This document shows, piece by piece, positions 34,421 to 43,235 of a stretch of 64,000 bases of DNA (position 1 is the first letter of the stretch; every line of letters begins with the position of its first letter). The stretch is taken from NCBI GenBank assembly GCA_040216555.1, contig JAVJOW010000009.1, positions 248,001-312,000 on the forward strand. Direction: 5' to 3'. A program made the translations under genes and the position numbers. The DNA is from Arenibacter sp040216555 (lineage in GTDB: Bacteria > Bacteroidota > Bacteroidia > Flavobacteriales > Flavobacteriaceae). The notes under the pieces are model-generated. The model was not told the DNA's origin. It searched no databases and saw only the letters and a list, made by a program, of their open reading frames with translations.

Positions 34421-35853
34421 GGCAAGTTAAACTCGTCTTATTATCCTGGTTACTGGGCTGTATCTTTGTTACTGCCCAGAATAAGCAGATACTATACGAT
34501 TTTACGGAGATCCCTCAGGCTTTGATGATCAATCCCGGAATGTCCACAGACTTTCAATGGTATGCAGGAATCCCTGTAATGTCCGGAATTTCCTTTCAGG
34601 CCGGTAGTAGTGGGCTTACGGTAAACGATTTGTTTGCGGACGACGGAGTGGATTTTAACGTGAAGGTCAGGGAGCGGGCCATATATGGTATGAATACCCA
34701 TGACGAACTTAGCGGTACTTATCAGGTAGAATTATTGAATGGAGGTTTTCGCGGCCGTAATCGGGATAATTTCTATTCATTTGGGATTTATAATGAAGGT
34801 GATGCTATAGGTTATTGGTTTAAGGACTATGCCATTTTGGCTTTTGAGGGCAATGCAGATCAATTGGGAAGAAAGTTTGACCTTGGGCATTTAAAAACTC
34901 GTGGAGAGATGCTCAATGTGTTTCATTTCGGACTAAACAAAAGAGTAAATGGGGCCCTTACCCTTGGCGGGAGGGCAAAAATATACTCTAGTGCCTTTAA
35001 TTTTTCGTCCACGAAAAACAAGGGCTATTTTGTAACCAATCAGGGACAAAACAATATTTTGGCCAATACCATTGATGCCGACCTGGAGCTAAGGTCCTCT
35101 GGACTTAATGAAATTGAGGATGCCATTGACAATGATAGTTCCCTATTACCTGGAATCTTGACCAGAAGACTGTTTTTTGGGGGAGATTTAGGATTTGGTA
35201 TAGATCTGGGATTTACTTACAAACTTAACAAGCAAACCGTGATAACCGGAAGTTTGTTGGACTTGGGGCTCATATATAGTTCCACCGACGTTAAAAATTA
35301 TACCATTAAGGGCAATGCCACAGTGGAGGGGATAGAAGTTATTTTACCAGATGCATTTTCGAACTCCAATACCGATTTCTGGCAAGATTTAATAGATGAG
35401 GTAGATGCTTTGGTTCCCCATGGGACCAATAATGACAGCTATATTTATTTTAGGCCTACCAAACTGTATGGTTCCATACGTTATAATTGGGGAGAGCCCT
35501 CTAGTCCAAATATGGATTGCGACTGTAATTATATGGTGTCCAAAAGAAAGGACTACACCAAATACGCCAATGGCGTTGGCGGACAATTGTATATGATCAA
35601 CAGGCCCAGAGGGCCACAGGCCGCGCTTACTGCCTTTTATGTACGAAGATTTGGAAGGGCTTTGGCACTAAAAACAACCTACACCGTAGATAAGTTTTCC
35701 TGGAGCAATATTGGTTTGGGACTTAATCTGCAGGCCGGTCCCGTAAATATCTATGTTATGGCGGACAACTTATTGGCCTATAAGAACCTCGCGGATAGTC
35801 ATTACTCCTCTTTTCAATTAGGATTAAATATTATATCTTGGGGGAAGAAATAA
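34417..35853 (+). CDS. DUF5723 family outer-membrane protein
   Basis: 478 residues with a signal peptide (MRQVKLVLLSWLLGCIFVTAQ). ALMINPGMSTDFQWYAGIPVMSGISFQAGSSGLT, LNVFHFGLNKRVNG and LTLGGRAKIYSS are typical of the DUF5723 barrel-like family. DCDCNY is an odd Cys pair inside an extracellular-looking loop. The end SSFQLGLNIISWGKK is strand-like. The function is unknown. Coupled to the preceding lipoprotein. Confidence 0.75.
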   Translation: MRQVKLVLLSWLLGCIFVTAQNKQILYDFTEIPQALMINPGMSTDFQWYAGIPVMSGISFQAGSSGLTVNDLFADDGVDFNVKVRERAIYGMNTHDELSGTYQVELLNGGFRGRNRDNFYSFGIYNEGDAIGYWFKDYAILAFEGNADQLGRKFDLGHLKTRGEMLNVFHFGLNKRVNGALTLGGRAKIYSSAFNFSSTKNKGYFVTNQGQNNILANTIDADLELRSSGLNEIEDAIDNDSSLLPGILTRRLFFGGDLGFGIDLGFTYKLNKQTVITGSLLDLGLIYSSTDVKNYTIKGNATVEGIEVILPDAFSNSNTDFWQDLIDEVDALVPHGTNNDSYIYFRPTKLYGSIRYNWGEPSSPNMDCDCNYMVSKRKDYTKYANGVGGQLYMINRPRGPQAALTAFYVRRFGRALALKTTYTVDKFSWSNIGLGLNLQAGPVNIYVMADNLLAYKNLADSHYSSFQLGLNIISWGKK

Positions 35854-36080
35854 TATAGGAACTATAAAAACCAACATTAAGTTATTTAAATGCTCCTTTC
35901 AAGGGAATATTATTCAAAGTGTTTAATGTATAAAGGGCGTATTGGTTTAGTTTTTGCTCTCATTATTATTTAAGTCTATCAATTTACGCCCGTGAATAGA
36001 TCTCAAAAGGATGTAGTTGCCTTTTTATTTTATACAATAAGAAATTCAAGGAGCACAGGGCGGCATTATCAACACTAACA

Positions 36081-36968
36081 ATGAAATTTGAAATGATGAA
36101 AAACTTTATTTTACCCCTTATTTTAATGTGTGGCTTTTATGGCATGTCACAAGCCGAATTAAACAAATACAAGTACATAATAGTTCCGACCAAATTTGAA
36201 GTTTTTAAAAATGAAAATCAGTATCAGACGAGTACTATGATCAAATATAATCTGGTCGAAAATGGCTTTACAGTCGTTTATGATAATGATATGCCAGCGG
36301 ATCTGGTTGCCAACAGATGTCTTGGCCTGCTTTTGAACCTTAAGGATGATTCATCCATGTTTACTACCAAGGTAACCCTAGTACTCAAGGATTGTCAATC
36401 TAACGTGGTGTACACTACGGTGGAAGGTAGTAGCAAGGAGAAAGATTATAAGTCTGCCTTTTCAGAGGCAATAAAGGAATGTTTTAAGTCTTTGTCGGGG
36501 GTTGGTTACAAATTTGAGCCTTCAGAAAATAATGTACCTCCAAGCGTGAGCTTTAAAAATGATGTTAAAAGAATTGAAGAGAAGGCAAGTGTAGCGCCAA
36601 AACAGAATATACCTAACCCGGTAGTGGAACAAAAGGCCACCTTGGAGGAGCAGTCCTACAAAAGCATGGAACCTGTTCAGTCCAATTTTACCAAGGCAGA
36701 AAATAAGCCTGCTATGGCATTGCCGAATGTAGATTACAAAAAAGAAGAGGCTGGGGTGTTATATGCACAGGCTATTGCAAACGGATTTCAATTGGTAGAC
36801 AGCACACCAAAAATAACATTGAGGATGTACGCTACCTCACAGGCCAATTTCTTTATTGGCGAAGGAGATGCACATAGTGGTGTGGTTTTGAAAAAAGGCG
36901 ACAAGTGGTATTTTGAGTATTATGAAGGCGACAAATTAATGGGGCAGGAATTGAATATTAAATTCTAA
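36081..36968 (+). CDS. hypothetical secreted protein, 295 residues
   Basis: The signal peptide begins MKFEMMKNFILPLILMCGFYGMSQA; the second or third Met may be the real start. Residues 25-150 look like a compact domain (YKYIIVPTKFEVFKNENQYQTSTMIKYNLVENGF), then a Pro/Lys/Glu-rich linker (about 155-240), then a small end domain (FQLVDSTPKITLRMYATSQANFFIGEGDAHSGVVLKKGDKWYFEYYEGDKL). I do not recognise the family. The 227-base gap before it shows no other gene. Confidence 0.7.
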   Translation: MKFEMMKNFILPLILMCGFYGMSQAELNKYKYIIVPTKFEVFKNENQYQTSTMIKYNLVENGFTVVYDNDMPADLVANRCLGLLLNLKDDSSMFTTKVTLVLKDCQSNVVYTTVEGSSKEKDYKSAFSEAIKECFKSLSGVGYKFEPSENNVPPSVSFKNDVKRIEEKASVAPKQNIPNPVVEQKATLEEQSYKSMEPVQSNFTKAENKPAMALPNVDYKKEEAGVLYAQAIANGFQLVDSTPKITLRMYATSQANFFIGEGDAHSGVVLKKGDKWYFEYYEGDKLMGQELNIKF

Positions 36969-37056
36969 TATTCTTTCCTAAGTTTAATAGGTCAGCGATA
37001 TGAATAACCTCTAGATTTCGTTTAAGGGGTCATTTTATTATTAAATAGAATTGTCC

Positions 37057-37076
37057 GGTCGAGCGAAGACGAGACC
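37057..37076. repeat. single palindromic repeat unit GGTCGAGCGAAGACGAGACC
   Basis: The ends GGTC and GACC pair and the inner part is partly self-complementary. It lies in the convergent gap before rarA. Words of this kind (GGTCGAGCG...CGAGACC) recur between flavobacterial genes; it is related in style, not in exact sequence, to the repeats near the GIY-YIG gene. Confidence 0.5.
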
Positions 37077-37151
37077 TTCTTGATTGGATCTCAAAGGATT
37101 AGAATTTATCATTTTTGGATAAACCAGGGCATAACGGGGGTTGAACCAATT

Positions 37152-38447
37152 TTAGAACTCATATTTATCTTTCCACCGTTTTCTTAGAAAATCTTTAATG
37201 GCATTTTCACGTTGATTGTTGCCTGGGCGGTAAAAGCTTGTTTTGGCTACTTCCTTGGGCATAAATTCTTCAGCTATAAAATTATTTTCATAATCATGGG
37301 CATATTTATAATCTTCCCCGTAACCCAAATCTTTCATTAGTTTTGTTGGCGCGTTGCGCAAAGCCAAGGGTACGGATAGGTCTCCTGTTTGTTTTACGGT
37401 TTGCTGGGCCTTGTTGATGGCCATATAACTGGCATTGCTTTTCGGGGAGGTAGCCAAATAGATGACGCACTGACTCAATATAATCCTAGCTTCGGGATAT
37501 CCTATGGTAGTAACGGCTTGAAAAGTGGTATTTGCCATTACCAGGGCCGTAGGATTGGCATTGCCAATATCCTCTGAGGCTAAAATGAGTAGGCGCCTTG
37601 CAATAAACTTCACATCCTCTCCGCCTTCTATCATCCTGGCCAACCAATATACCGCCGCATTGGGATCGCTTCCCCTTATCGATTTTATAAAAGCAGAGAT
37701 AATGTCGTAATGTTGCTCGCCTGTTTTATCATAAAGAACAGTATTTTTCTGTATTTTGCTCAAAACCAGATCATCCGTAATGGTTATAGTATCCGTTTCT
37801 TCCGAGTTGATGATAAGCTCAAAGATGTTTAGCAATTTTCTTCCATCACCACCAGAGAGACGCAGTAAGGCTTCGGTTTCCTTGAGTTTAATTTTTTTGG
37901 TTTTCAAATATTTATCCTCTGCCATGGCCCTATGGAGCATAGCTTCAAGATCTTCCTTTCCAAAAGGGTTTAGAATATAAACCTGACACCGGGATAGTAA
38001 GGCCGGAATTACCTCGAAGCTCGGGTTTTCGGTGGTGGCACCGATAAGGGTGACCCAACCTTTTTCCACGGCCCCCAATAGGGAATCCTGCTGCGATTTG
38101 CTAAAGCGATGGATTTCATCAATAAAAAGTATCGGGTTTTTTGTAGTAAACAGGCCTCCGCTTTGCTTCGCCTTTTCTATAACTTCCCGTACATCTTTAA
38201 CACCGCTGCTAATGGCACTAAGGGTATAAAAAGGACGGCCACTTGTCTCGGCAATAATATTGGCCAAAGTGGTTTTCCCCGTACCAGGAGGCCCCCATAG
38301 AATCAATGATGGTAGGATTCCTTTTTTTATTTGATGGGTCAATGATCCATTTTCTCCCACCAAATGATTTTGGCTAATATAATCCTCCAAGGTTTTGGGG
38401 CGTACCCTTTCTGCTAATGGCTCGTTCATAGGACAAAAATAAGACAT
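37152..38447 (-). CDS. rarA: replication-associated recombination protein A (AAA+ ATPase, MgsA/RarA)
   Basis: 431 residues. NEPLAERVRPKTLEDYISQNHLVGENG is the family start, then Walker A GPPGTGKTTLA, Walker B LFIDEIHRFSKSQQD, sensor TTENPSFEV and the arginine finger region PALLSRCQVY. The C-terminal part (SAFIKSIRGSDPNAAVYWLARMIEGGED, ASEDIGNANP) is the tetramerisation region. It acts at stalled replication forks with SSB. The ATG six codons in (38429) could be the true start. Confidence 0.95.
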   Translation of the reverse strand: MSYFCPMNEPLAERVRPKTLEDYISQNHLVGENGSLTHQIKKGILPSLILWGPPGTGKTTLANIIAETSGRPFYTLSAISSGVKDVREVIEKAKQSGGLFTTKNPILFIDEIHRFSKSQQDSLLGAVEKGWVTLIGATTENPSFEVIPALLSRCQVYILNPFGKEDLEAMLHRAMAEDKYLKTKKIKLKETEALLRLSGGDGRKLLNIFELIINSEETDTITITDDLVLSKIQKNTVLYDKTGEQHYDIISAFIKSIRGSDPNAAVYWLARMIEGGEDVKFIARRLLILASEDIGNANPTALVMANTTFQAVTTIGYPEARIILSQCVIYLATSPKSNASYMAINKAQQTVKQTGDLSVPLALRNAPTKLMKDLGYGEDYKYAHDYENNFIAEEFMPKEVAKTSFYRPGNNQRENAIKDFLRKRWKDKYEF

Positions 38448-38487
38448 TTATGGGGATGACAATTTATCCGAAAAAGGATTCTTGGCC

Positions 38488-39065
38488 AGACTATTGAATT
38501 AAGTTTCATATTTCTGTTGATTATAAAAAAGTTGAAAAGTAGCATCAAATAAGTTCCCCTCTTGAGAGAGGTTAGGGGTGTGTAAAAAAAACAAAGGCAA
38601 ATGCAAAAAGAAAGATTATACCGTATAATCCAAACCTTAAAGAGTTGGCAAGGCAGCTTAGGAACAATGCCACCAAAGCCGAAATTATCCTTTGGCAAAA
38701 ACTTAAGGGGAAACAGATGTATGGGTATGATTTTCATCGCCAAAAACCAATGGACAATTATATAATAGACTTCTTTTGTCATGAATTGATGCTGGGCATT
38801 GAGGTGGATGGCTATTCTCATCAAATTATAGAAGTCTTCGTTAAAGATGTAATGAAAGAAGGGGTTATGAATAGGTTAGGGATCTATATACTTAGATTTT
38901 ACGATGAACAAGTGTTAAAAGAAACCGACAATGTGATTGGGCTATAGAATGGTATATTGCCAATTTTGAAGAACACACCCCCGGCCCCTCTTGAGAGGGG
39001 AGCTGAAAGAAGCTTTATGTTTTTTAGGAGCATTAGAAAGACTATTGAATTAAGTTTTATATTTC
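38488..39065. mobile_element. candidate DUF559 cassette: 27-bp direct repeats, 32-bp terminal inverted repeats, one nuclease gene
   Basis: The word beginning AGACTATTGAATTAAG is present at 38488-38514 and 39039-39065, 26 of 27 bases identical. Inside lie inverted repeats at 38552-38583 and 38973-39004, 25 of 32 positions matching, each with TTCCCCTCTTGAGAG-like or CCCCTCTTGAGAGGGG palindromes and TGTGT/ACACA ends. Between them is a damaged DUF559 gene. This order (direct repeat, inverted repeat, gene, inverted repeat, direct repeat) is what a small transposed unit would show. No transposase is present. Confidence 0.55.
38615..38994 (+). pseudogene. DUF559 endonuclease-like gene, damaged
   Basis: The frame reads IIPYNPNLKELARQLRNN, TKAEIILWQKLKGKQMYGYDFHRQKP, NYIIDFFCHELMLGIEVDGYSH and LGIYILRFYDEQV, the DUF559 (Vsr/very-short-patch-repair-like) fold with the D-x-E-V-D-G core. 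No ATG or GTG start lies between the upstream in-frame stop (38573) and this sequence; only a TTG at 38645 could serve. At about 38939 one base seems lost: the zero frame stops at 38947, while the next frame continues AIEWYIANFEEHTPGPS and stops at 38994. The last codons fall inside the right inverted repeat. It could still be translated from a rare start. Confidence 0.6.
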
Positions 39066-39069
39066 GGAG

Positions 39070-39810
39070 ATGACAGAGAGTAATTATTTCAAATTTTCCA
39101 ATTCCGTATTGGTATTGCCATTGTTGGCGGTACTCTCTATCTGGACCGTGTATTGGTTTGAAATCAGGTTTCAGGTCAATTTTAACGATTATGGTGTTTA
39201 TCCAAGGACCGTAAAAGGATTAAGAGGTATTGTCTTTAGTCCGTTTATACATTCGTCCGTAGAACATCTCTATAATAATACCATTCCAATTGCCATTCTC
39301 ACGGCGTCCCTCGTTTATTTCTATAGGAATATAGCCATTAAAGTGTTGTTGTGGGGAATTCTGTTATCGGGAGCTATAACCTGGCTTATAGGAAGGCCAT
39401 CCTACCATATTGGAGCCAGTGGCTTGATTTACGTATTGGTTAGTTTTATTTTTTTTAAAGGAATAATATCCAAGCATTACCGTTTGGTTGCCCTATCCTT
39501 GATGGTAGTTTTTATCTACGGGAGTTTGCTGTGGTATATTTTTCCTGTAGAGGACGGTATTTCTTGGGAGGGTCATTTAGGCGGATTTCTTACAGGTATA
39601 TTTTTGGCATTTGCCATGAAGGCCCCTCTGCCCAAATTGAAAAAATATGAATGGGAAAAGGAGGATTATAATGAGGAAGACGATGAATTCCTGAAACATT
39701 TTGACGAACACGGGAATTTTATTGAGAGCAGGCCTACTGTCCAAGAAGAGGATATTGTAATTAAATATCATTTCAAAAAAGACTCAGGAGAGAGGAAAGA
39801 AGATCATTAG
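39070..39810 (+). CDS. rhomboid family intramembrane serine protease
   Basis: 246 residues with several membrane segments up to about residue 185. The catalytic Ser is in HIGASGLIY (Ser 117) and the His in WEGHLGGFLTG (His 169); HSSVEHLYNNTIPI matches the rhomboid H-xxx-H...N region. The C-terminal 60 residues are acidic and cytoplasmic (WEKEDYNEEDDEFLKHFDEHGNF). The start is 5 bases after the cassette's right direct repeat, so the insertion has replaced the upstream control region. Confidence 0.88.
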   Translation: MTESNYFKFSNSVLVLPLLAVLSIWTVYWFEIRFQVNFNDYGVYPRTVKGLRGIVFSPFIHSSVEHLYNNTIPIAILTASLVYFYRNIAIKVLLWGILLSGAITWLIGRPSYHIGASGLIYVLVSFIFFKGIISKHYRLVALSLMVVFIYGSLLWYIFPVEDGISWEGHLGGFLTGIFLAFAMKAPLPKLKKYEWEKEDYNEEDDEFLKHFDEHGNFIESRPTVQEEDIVIKYHFKKDSGERKEDH

Positions 39811-39915
39811 TCAAATTTGGGATTTATAACCAAGAAGCAAATAGAACATTCTATGGTTCAGATCCTTGGGCTTTTGGACTAATTTGAACGCTTTTAATGT
39901 GGTTATTGGTTATTT

Positions 39916-40656
39916 CTACAATTCCTGTCGCTGTCTTACCGCTTCGTAAAGGAAAACTCCACAAGCTACCGAAACATTTAGCGAACCAATTTCACCCAAT
40001 AAGGGAAGCTTCGCCATATGGTCCGCGGCCTTTAGAATGGATGGGGAGATGCCTACATCTTCGGAGCCCATGATAATAGCGCAAGGTTCCTTAAAAGAAA
40101 CCTCATATATAGTGTTTTCTGTTTTTTCGGTTGCGGCAATAACCTTTATTCCGGAAGCCTGTAAATAGAATACGGCATCCTTTATGTGGTCTATCTTGGC
40201 AATAGGTACGCGAAAAGCCGCTCCTGCAGAGGTTTTAATGGTATCTGCAGTAACCGGGGCAGCTCCTTTTTTCTGAATTATGATTCCGTCTACTCCTGTA
40301 CATTCAGCCGTTCTTATGATGGCTCCAAAGTTGCGCACGTCCGAAAGTTGGTCCAATAATAGGAAAAGGGGAGTTGTCTTGGTCTCCAATGTCTTTTCTA
40401 CCAATTCTTCCACGGTTAAAAAAGTGATGGGGGATATATTGGCAACAACGCCCTGATGGTTACTCTTTGTAAGTCTGTTTAATTTTTCAATGGGCACATA
40501 GGAAGCGGTAATCCCATTTTTTCGAATTAGCGTTTCCATATCCCTGGACAGGTCGCCCTTTAGGCCTTTTTGGATAAAAACCTTGTCTATGGGTTCATTG
40601 GATTTTATGGCTTCAATTACGGCCCTGATGCCATAAATTTGTTCTGTGTTCTTCAT
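39916..40656 (-). CDS. rlmB: 23S rRNA (guanosine-2'-O)-methyltransferase, TrmH/SpoU family
   Basis: 246 residues from the ATG giving MKNTEQIYGIRAVIEAI; an in-frame ATG nine codons upstream is less like the family. N-terminal substrate-binding part (GIRAVIEAIKSNEPIDKVFIQKGLKGD), then the SPOUT knot: LLDQLSDVRNFGAIIRTAECTGVDGII, PCAIIMGSEDVGISPSIL and LPLLGEIGSLNVSVACGVFLYEAVRQR. RlmB methylates G2251 of 23S rRNA; other SpoU substrates cannot be excluded. Confidence 0.9.
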   Translation of the reverse strand: MKNTEQIYGIRAVIEAIKSNEPIDKVFIQKGLKGDLSRDMETLIRKNGITASYVPIEKLNRLTKSNHQGVVANISPITFLTVEELVEKTLETKTTPLFLLLDQLSDVRNFGAIIRTAECTGVDGIIIQKKGAAPVTADTIKTSAGAAFRVPIAKIDHIKDAVFYLQASGIKVIAATEKTENTIYEVSFKEPCAIIMGSEDVGISPSILKAADHMAKLPLLGEIGSLNVSVACGVFLYEAVRQRQEL

Positions 40657-40718
40657 GGGGGTAAAGGTAGAAAAAAAGGACATCCTACAATGTCTTTTTG
40701 TTTTTGTAATTGGAAAAT

Positions 40719-42182
40719 CTATTGACTACAGTTCCCAATTTTAAAATTAAGTTCTATAGGATCGCCCGGCACCATATTTTTATTCGAAAATCCTGGAAAA
40801 TTCTCACCGTATTTAAGAGCCATAAATACATTGCTGATGGCTTCTTCTCCTTGACTTAATATATCGCCCGAACTCGTTTCGGGGTTAATGTATTCCCATA
40901 CAATTTCGTTGTTAGGATTTATTTCAAAAATTTTCCCTTTCGTTCCTTCGCAAATTAAGGTATTGCCATTTGGTAGTCTTTGTACACTTGACAATATCTT
41001 GGAATAAAAATCGGCTACATTGGGAGCTTTATAAGTCCAATCAGGCTGCTGCGGCCCAAATGATGTACCTACTACATATGTATAATTTCCAATAGCATCC
41101 ACTTTCGGGTTAATGATGTCGATGGAGGAATAATTAGGGTTTCGGCCGGTACCGTTATTGAAAAGTATAATTTTATCCTGATCTTTAAGGCCTTGGGCAA
41201 TCCATTGGGGGTTGTGTTGCCCAAACAATAATTGATTCATTTCGGTACCTTGATAGTATGCCATGGGATTCCCCCAACGAAACAAAATATCTCCTCCTTT
41301 ACCCGTTCTTCCTCCATTGTTTGTGGCGGCTTCTTCTGTAGTGGTTGAATGGTCTATAATATATATTTCGTTTAATTTTTGGGAACTTAGCAGAATTTGA
41401 TCCAAAGACTTGTTGTATTGCAATGAATTAAAATGAAGCCAATCTTTTTCTCCTGTTGAAATTCCCAAAAAATTAATATTGATTAATTGAGGGTTTAAGG
41501 CAACGGTACCAAAGTTTTCTTTTGAGCTATCAATATCTTGTATCATATGATCCCAAACATTCCATTCCCAAACAATGTTGCCTCCGTTATTGCCTTGAGG
41601 TTCTATTTCCACGACTTGTTCATTATATAGTTCCCCCTCTGTAATATATTGTGGGTCCCGGCCTGCAGCAATAGCTTCTTCATATGTTTTTCTTGTTGCT
41701 GCCAATAATAAGATATTGCCATTTTCCATCGGGTAAAGTCCATGGTGTTGACTATATAAGGAGGTGGAGTAGATATACTGCCATGTTTTGTTTCCGTTCC
41801 AATCAAATTTTTCAATTATTCCGCCCAATCCTCCGTAAGTAATGTCGGGATTGTTGTACTTTCCTGATCTAAGCAATGAGCCGTCCTCTAGAAGATAATA
41901 AGCACCACCTCTATCATAATCGCTGATCCAATGATTAATGACTTGACCGCAATTATTTACTAAATAGGTATCCTTGTGGATAGTAAACAAGGTGTATCCA
42001 GCGTATGCTTCAGAGTTGTATGTAATGGTTCCCAGAGTATTGTTGTCTGGAATTTTAACAGGGTCAGTATCTGTTACAGGATCTGGTTCCTGAACGGTGG
42101 TGTTAGTTAGTTCTTCATTGGAACATCCCAGCACGACCAAGCACAAGCAAAAAGTAATAATGGAGCTAATTTCCTTAAACAT
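40719..42182 (-). CDS. aryl-sulfate sulfotransferase (ASST family) lipoprotein
   Basis: 487 residues, lipobox LVVLGC (Cys 20). The sequence has the six-bladed propeller pattern of arylsulfotransferases: GYTLFTIHKDTYLVNNCGQVINHW, LEDGSLLRSG, KTWQYIYSTSLYSQHHGLYPMENGNILLL, WHFNSLQYN-type (DWLHFNSLQYNKSLDQILLSS), QHNPQWI and VQRLPNGNTLICEGTKGKIFEI. The propeller His are plausible catalytic residues. Such enzymes move sulfate between phenolic compounds. It is downstream of the SusCD operon but separated by a terminator. Confidence 0.8.
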   Translation of the reverse strand: MFKEISSIITFCLCLVVLGCSNEELTNTTVQEPDPVTDTDPVKIPDNNTLGTITYNSEAYAGYTLFTIHKDTYLVNNCGQVINHWISDYDRGGAYYLLEDGSLLRSGKYNNPDITYGGLGGIIEKFDWNGNKTWQYIYSTSLYSQHHGLYPMENGNILLLAATRKTYEEAIAAGRDPQYITEGELYNEQVVEIEPQGNNGGNIVWEWNVWDHMIQDIDSSKENFGTVALNPQLININFLGISTGEKDWLHFNSLQYNKSLDQILLSSQKLNEIYIIDHSTTTEEAATNNGGRTGKGGDILFRWGNPMAYYQGTEMNQLLFGQHNPQWIAQGLKDQDKIILFNNGTGRNPNYSSIDIINPKVDAIGNYTYVVGTSFGPQQPDWTYKAPNVADFYSKILSSVQRLPNGNTLICEGTKGKIFEINPNNEIVWEYINPETSSGDILSQGEEAISNVFMALKYGENFPGFSNKNMVPGDPIELNFKIGNCSQ

Positions 42183-42255
42183 TAGTCAAAAATTCGTTAT
42201 TAATAAAGATATCAATATTAAATAGATCTATTATTTAGGCAATGGGAGTGAAATA

Positions 42256-42284
42256 AAAAAAGCGGCCATAAAGACCGCTTTTTA
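42256..42284 (-). terminator. intrinsic terminator after the SusC/D-lipoprotein operon
   Basis: AAAAAGCGG (42257-42265) and CCGCTTTTT (42275-42283) pair with a 9-base loop; T-rich on both strands. It lies 14 bases past the stop codon of the minus-strand lipoprotein gene. Confidence 0.85.
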
Positions 42285-42297
42285 ATTTTATACTGAT

Positions 42298-43218
42298 TTA
42301 GTTGGTATATAATTGCGGCCAATCCAATCCGCCTTCCCTGGTGATTACCACTTCACCAGAATCTCCGTAGTCATTGGACCATGTCATTGTTAATTCTGGA
42401 CCGTTCACATCCGTAATTACCCAGATATATTCCAGTCCATATTGATCAAGGCCTCCTGAAATGATTTCGCCACACACTTCGCTAAAAGTAGCTCCACCAC
42501 TAGTGGCCGGTCCATCGTCCCAGCAAGATGATTCGTACTGGCCAAAACCTAGGTCGGAAGTAAGGTAAGTACCTCCGCCCTGATCGGTCCAGGTAACGGT
42601 TCCTGTAACCTCTCCTGTAGGACATGCAGTAGGACTGTTAGCAGCTTGAAGATTGGTGGTTACGTATGTATGGGTACCTCCCAAATCTGATAGACAGGAC
42701 ACTACATAATCCAATTTAACAGTAAAATCGGGATAAGCGTTGAAATCTGCAGCATAATAATTTGGTTCTCCTTTACTATTAAGAACTTCAAGTTTGGAGC
42801 CATCTTTAAAGGTGTAGGATGTAAAAAATTTAAGGACATCTCCTACTTGTATGTCAGCAGCACTATTTAGTTCTGAAAAGGCACCTATTATTTGGGTCCC
42901 AGTAATTGAATACTCCTTTGGAAATTCGGTAACACCTGCATCCAAAGTAATTGGCCCGTACAATTCGCCATCTACAGTAAGGTAGTATGCCTTTAGGTCA
43001 AAGGATGTAGGTTCTCCTACACCTACACCAACTGTGAATTGTAAGTTTAGATTTGCTATTCCTGTAAGGTCAATAAAATCTGGGCTTCCAGCTACCATTT
43101 TAAAATCGGGTAGGGCGCCATTGGTCGTAGTGATGGCCGAAGTGCCTCCGTCATCATCGCAGGACATATTTAGCGCAAATAACGCTAAAAAGAGGCCTAA
43201 TATATATATGTTTTTCAT
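42298..43218 (-). CDS. surface lipoprotein of a SusCD-like operon, unknown ligand
   Basis: 306 residues, lipobox ALNMSC (Cys 20) followed by DDDGG, an acidic +2 region like the lipoprotein export signal of Bacteroidota surface lipoproteins. It has two parts: an N-terminal half of strands (LNLQFTVGVGVGEPTSFDLKAYYLTVDGELYGP) and a C-terminal half with four Cys (VSCLSDLGGTHTYVT, CPTGEVTGTVTW, SSCWDDGP, EVCGEI). It plays the SusE/F-like position. No sequence family recognised. Confidence 0.7.
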   Translation of the reverse strand: MKNIYILGLFLALFALNMSCDDDGGTSAITTTNGALPDFKMVAGSPDFIDLTGIANLNLQFTVGVGVGEPTSFDLKAYYLTVDGELYGPITLDAGVTEFPKEYSITGTQIIGAFSELNSAADIQVGDVLKFFTSYTFKDGSKLEVLNSKGEPNYYAADFNAYPDFTVKLDYVVSCLSDLGGTHTYVTTNLQAANSPTACPTGEVTGTVTWTDQGGGTYLTSDLGFGQYESSCWDDGPATSGGATFSEVCGEIISGGLDQYGLEYIWVITDVNGPELTMTWSNDYGDSGEVVITREGGLDWPQLYTN

Positions 43219-43235
43219 GATATGAATTTTATAAA

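Noticed and set aside
38426..38824. 132-residue minus-strand frame across the DUF559 cassette
   Set aside because: It crosses the direct repeat, inverted repeat and the opposite strand of the recognisable DUF559 gene; no family features.
42221..42232. AATAGATCTATT palindrome upstream of the sulfotransferase gene
   Set aside because: Perfect but short and AT-rich, with no second copy; too weak to call an operator.
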